A DNA stretch of 64,000 nucleotides, taken from positions 62,001 through 126,000 of the forward strand of contig SHBX01000005.1 in assembly GCA_004211785.1 (NCBI GenBank), given 5' to 3'. The stretch comes from Winogradskyella sp. GTDB lineage: Bacteria > Bacteroidota > Bacteroidia > Flavobacteriales > Flavobacteriaceae. The position numbers and the translations under genes are program-made. The notes beneath the pieces are model-generated. The model made no database searches. It saw nothing but the letters and a program-made list of their open reading frames with translations, and was not told the DNA's origin. Position 1 is the stretch's first letter. Each line of letters begins with the position of its first letter. Positions 62,781 through 64,000 of the stretch are shown piece after piece.

Positions 62781-64000
62781 TTCTTCTAGTTTTACTTTTA
62801 AACCATTTTCATCGATGCCATTAATGGCTTTGAGCTCATTTACAGTACCATGTTCTGTAAATTTATCTTTAATACCAAGAATTTCAATTTTAGTTTTATA
62901 ATTATTTGTATTAGCAAATTCTAAAATAGCACTACCAAAACCACCAGTAACAACGCCATCTTCTATGCTAATGATTGCCTTATACTTTTTGAATAAAATG
63001 TGGAGAAAATCACCATCTAGTGGTTTTACAAAGCGGATATCGTAATGCCCAATATTGTCGAATTTTGCGTTATTCTCAATGACGTTTGTAACAGTATTAG
63101 CAGTTGTGCCAATAGATACTATAGCTATATCTGTACCTTCTTTTAAACATTTCCCTTTACCAATTTCAATAGTTTCAAAAGGCCTCTTCCAGTCTAATAA
63201 TATACCGCGACCTCTCGGGTAACGTATCGCCATAGGAAAATCGATGCCTTTCTGGACCGTATACATGATATTACGTAATTCAATAGCATTTCGAGGTGCA
63301 AAAATCACCAAATTAGGAATGCATCTTAGGTAAGCTAAATCAAAAACACCATGATGTGTTGCGCCATCTTCGCCAACCAAACCTGCTCTATCTAAACAGA
63401 ATACCACAGGTAAATTTTGTATGGCGACATCATGAATCACTTGGTCATAAGCCCGTTGTAAAAACGTTGAATAGATATTACAAAACGGAATTAAGCCCTG
63501 TGTAGCCATTCCAGCCGCAAGTGTAACGGCATGTTGCTCAGCAATACCAACGTCAAAAGCACGCTCAGGAATTGCCTCCATCATATATTTTAATGAGCTA
63601 CCCGTTGGCATTGCAGGCGTAATACCAACAATTTTCTCGTTCTGCTTTGCAAGCTCTACGATGGTTTCTCCAAACACATCCTGAAATTTTGGCGGCTGCT
63701 GGCTTAAGCCAGGTTTGGCAAGAATTTCGCCTGTACTTGCATTAAACTTTCCTGGTGCGTGGTATTTTACTTGGTCTTCTTCGGCTTGTTTTAGGCCTTT
63801 ACCTTTAGTGGTAATGACATGCAAAAATTTTGGTCCCTTAACTGTTTTTAAGCGCTCTAATTCTGAAATTAATTTTGGTAAATCGTGACCATCAATTGGT
63901 CCAGAATAGTCAAAATTTAAGGCTTCAAAAATGTTGTCTTGTTTTTGAGTTCCTTTTTTAACGTTGGTTAGATATTGTTTTAATGCACCAACACTGGGGT
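62757..64000 (-). CDS. dxs: 1-deoxy-D-xylulose-5-phosphate synthase, C-terminal part (window edge)
   Basis: The last 414 codons of the thiamine-dependent enzyme that makes DXP for isoprenoids (and for thiamine/pyridoxal). The 5' third lies outside the window. Visible blocks: GPIDGHD near the window edge, PERAFDVGIAEQHAVTLAAG (catalytic Glu), DRAGLVGEDGATHHGVFD, and the C-terminal transketolase domain FVKPLD. Two bases of an incomplete codon sit at 63999-64000. Confidence 0.95.
   Translation of the reverse strand, partial: PSVGALKQYLTNVKKGTQKQDNIFEALNFDYSGPIDGHDLPKLISELERLKTVKGPKFLHVITTKGKGLKQAEEDQVKYHAPGKFNASTGEILAKPGLSQQPPKFQDVFGETIVELAKQNEKIVGITPAMPTGSSLKYMMEAIPERAFDVGIAEQHAVTLAAGMATQGLIPFCNIYSTFLQRAYDQVIHDVAIQNLPVVFCLDRAGLVGEDGATHHGVFDLAYLRCIPNLVIFAPRNAIELRNIMYTVQKGIDFPMAIRYPRGRGILLDWKRPFETIEIGKGKCLKEGTDIAIVSIGTTANTVTNVIENNAKFDNIGHYDIRFVKPLDGDFLHILFKKYKAIISIEDGVVTGGFGSAILEFANTNNYKTKIEILGIKDKFTEHGTVNELKAINGIDENGLKVKLEELIFSLKI

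Overview
The window is AT-rich chromosomal DNA from a marine-type member of the Flavobacteriaceae (Bacteroidota). The evidence is internal: promoters of the Bacteroidota TTG-N(about 20)-TAnnTTTG type recur ahead of genes, Shine-Dalgarno sequences are mostly absent, type IX secretion (T9SS) sorting domains of both type A and type B are present, a PorP/SprF protein follows a T9SS-secreted metalloprotease, and gene families typical of the group (DUF4199, DUF4286, DUF6503, HTTM, CarboxypepD_reg TonB receptors) are common. No genus is claimed. No prophage, CRISPR array or classical insertion sequence was seen; this is mostly core genome with a few accessory islands.

Layout. 0-12 kb: the 5' end of gpsA, a lipoprotein, two tandem thioredoxin-fold envelope proteins, a DMT permease overlapping mfd, a TerB-like gene, then a reverse-strand module made of a coiled-coil protein, a protein resembling the cytoplasmic part of OmpA/MotB-type envelope proteins, and a clearly recognisable but broken CheY-like receiver gene, next to fbp. 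12-16.6 kb: a forward operon of GNAT, aspartate kinase, a fused acyltransferase of the OlsF/GlsF aminolipid-synthase type and a secreted CarboxypepD_reg protein. 16.7-29.5 kb: mainly reverse-strand housekeeping genes (hydroxyacid dehydrogenase, membrane-tethered LuxR regulator, DUF4199-DUF1801-VOC operon, mgtE, rsmA, TPR protein, serS, HTTM, ribF) interrupted by a 372-bp GIY-YIG nuclease unit bounded by a perfect 26-bp inverted repeat. 29.7-41 kb: the T9SS metalloprotease and PorP/SprF pair, pth-rplY-prs, tRNA-Leu(CAA), an FG-GAP/UnbV surface protein, HupE, dCMP deaminase and an S41 protease. 41-49 kb: small redox and membrane genes, DUF3109, nrdB-nrdA, two zinc-ribbon membrane proteins. 49-58 kb: a Pit phosphate transporter, DUF6503, a PepSY-like/DUF2490 pair, a MORN-repeat protein, and a TonB receptor with a partner surface lipoprotein. 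58-64 kb: an S9 peptidase, dgt, a tiny membrane protein and the 3' part of dxs.

Most notable signal. Three promoter regions between 51.9 and 58.1 kb carry heptamers of consensus AAnGTTA (TAACnTT on the other strand) repeated in exact 11-bp register: five copies between the PepSY-like and MORN genes, six ahead of the TonB receptor, and two ahead of the phosphate transporter. Seven-base repeats at 11-bp pitch are how PhoB/OmpR-family regulators bind. Together with the Pit transporter this suggests a local phosphate-responsive regulon including an outer-membrane uptake pair. This is inference from sequence pattern and context and has not been tested.

Other points of interest are the decayed receiver gene that exposes a former three-gene signalling module, the inverted-repeat-bounded GIY-YIG gene whose C-terminus is encoded by the repeat, a possible operator between the LuxR regulator and its downstream operon, and a probable leaderless DUF3109 transcript.
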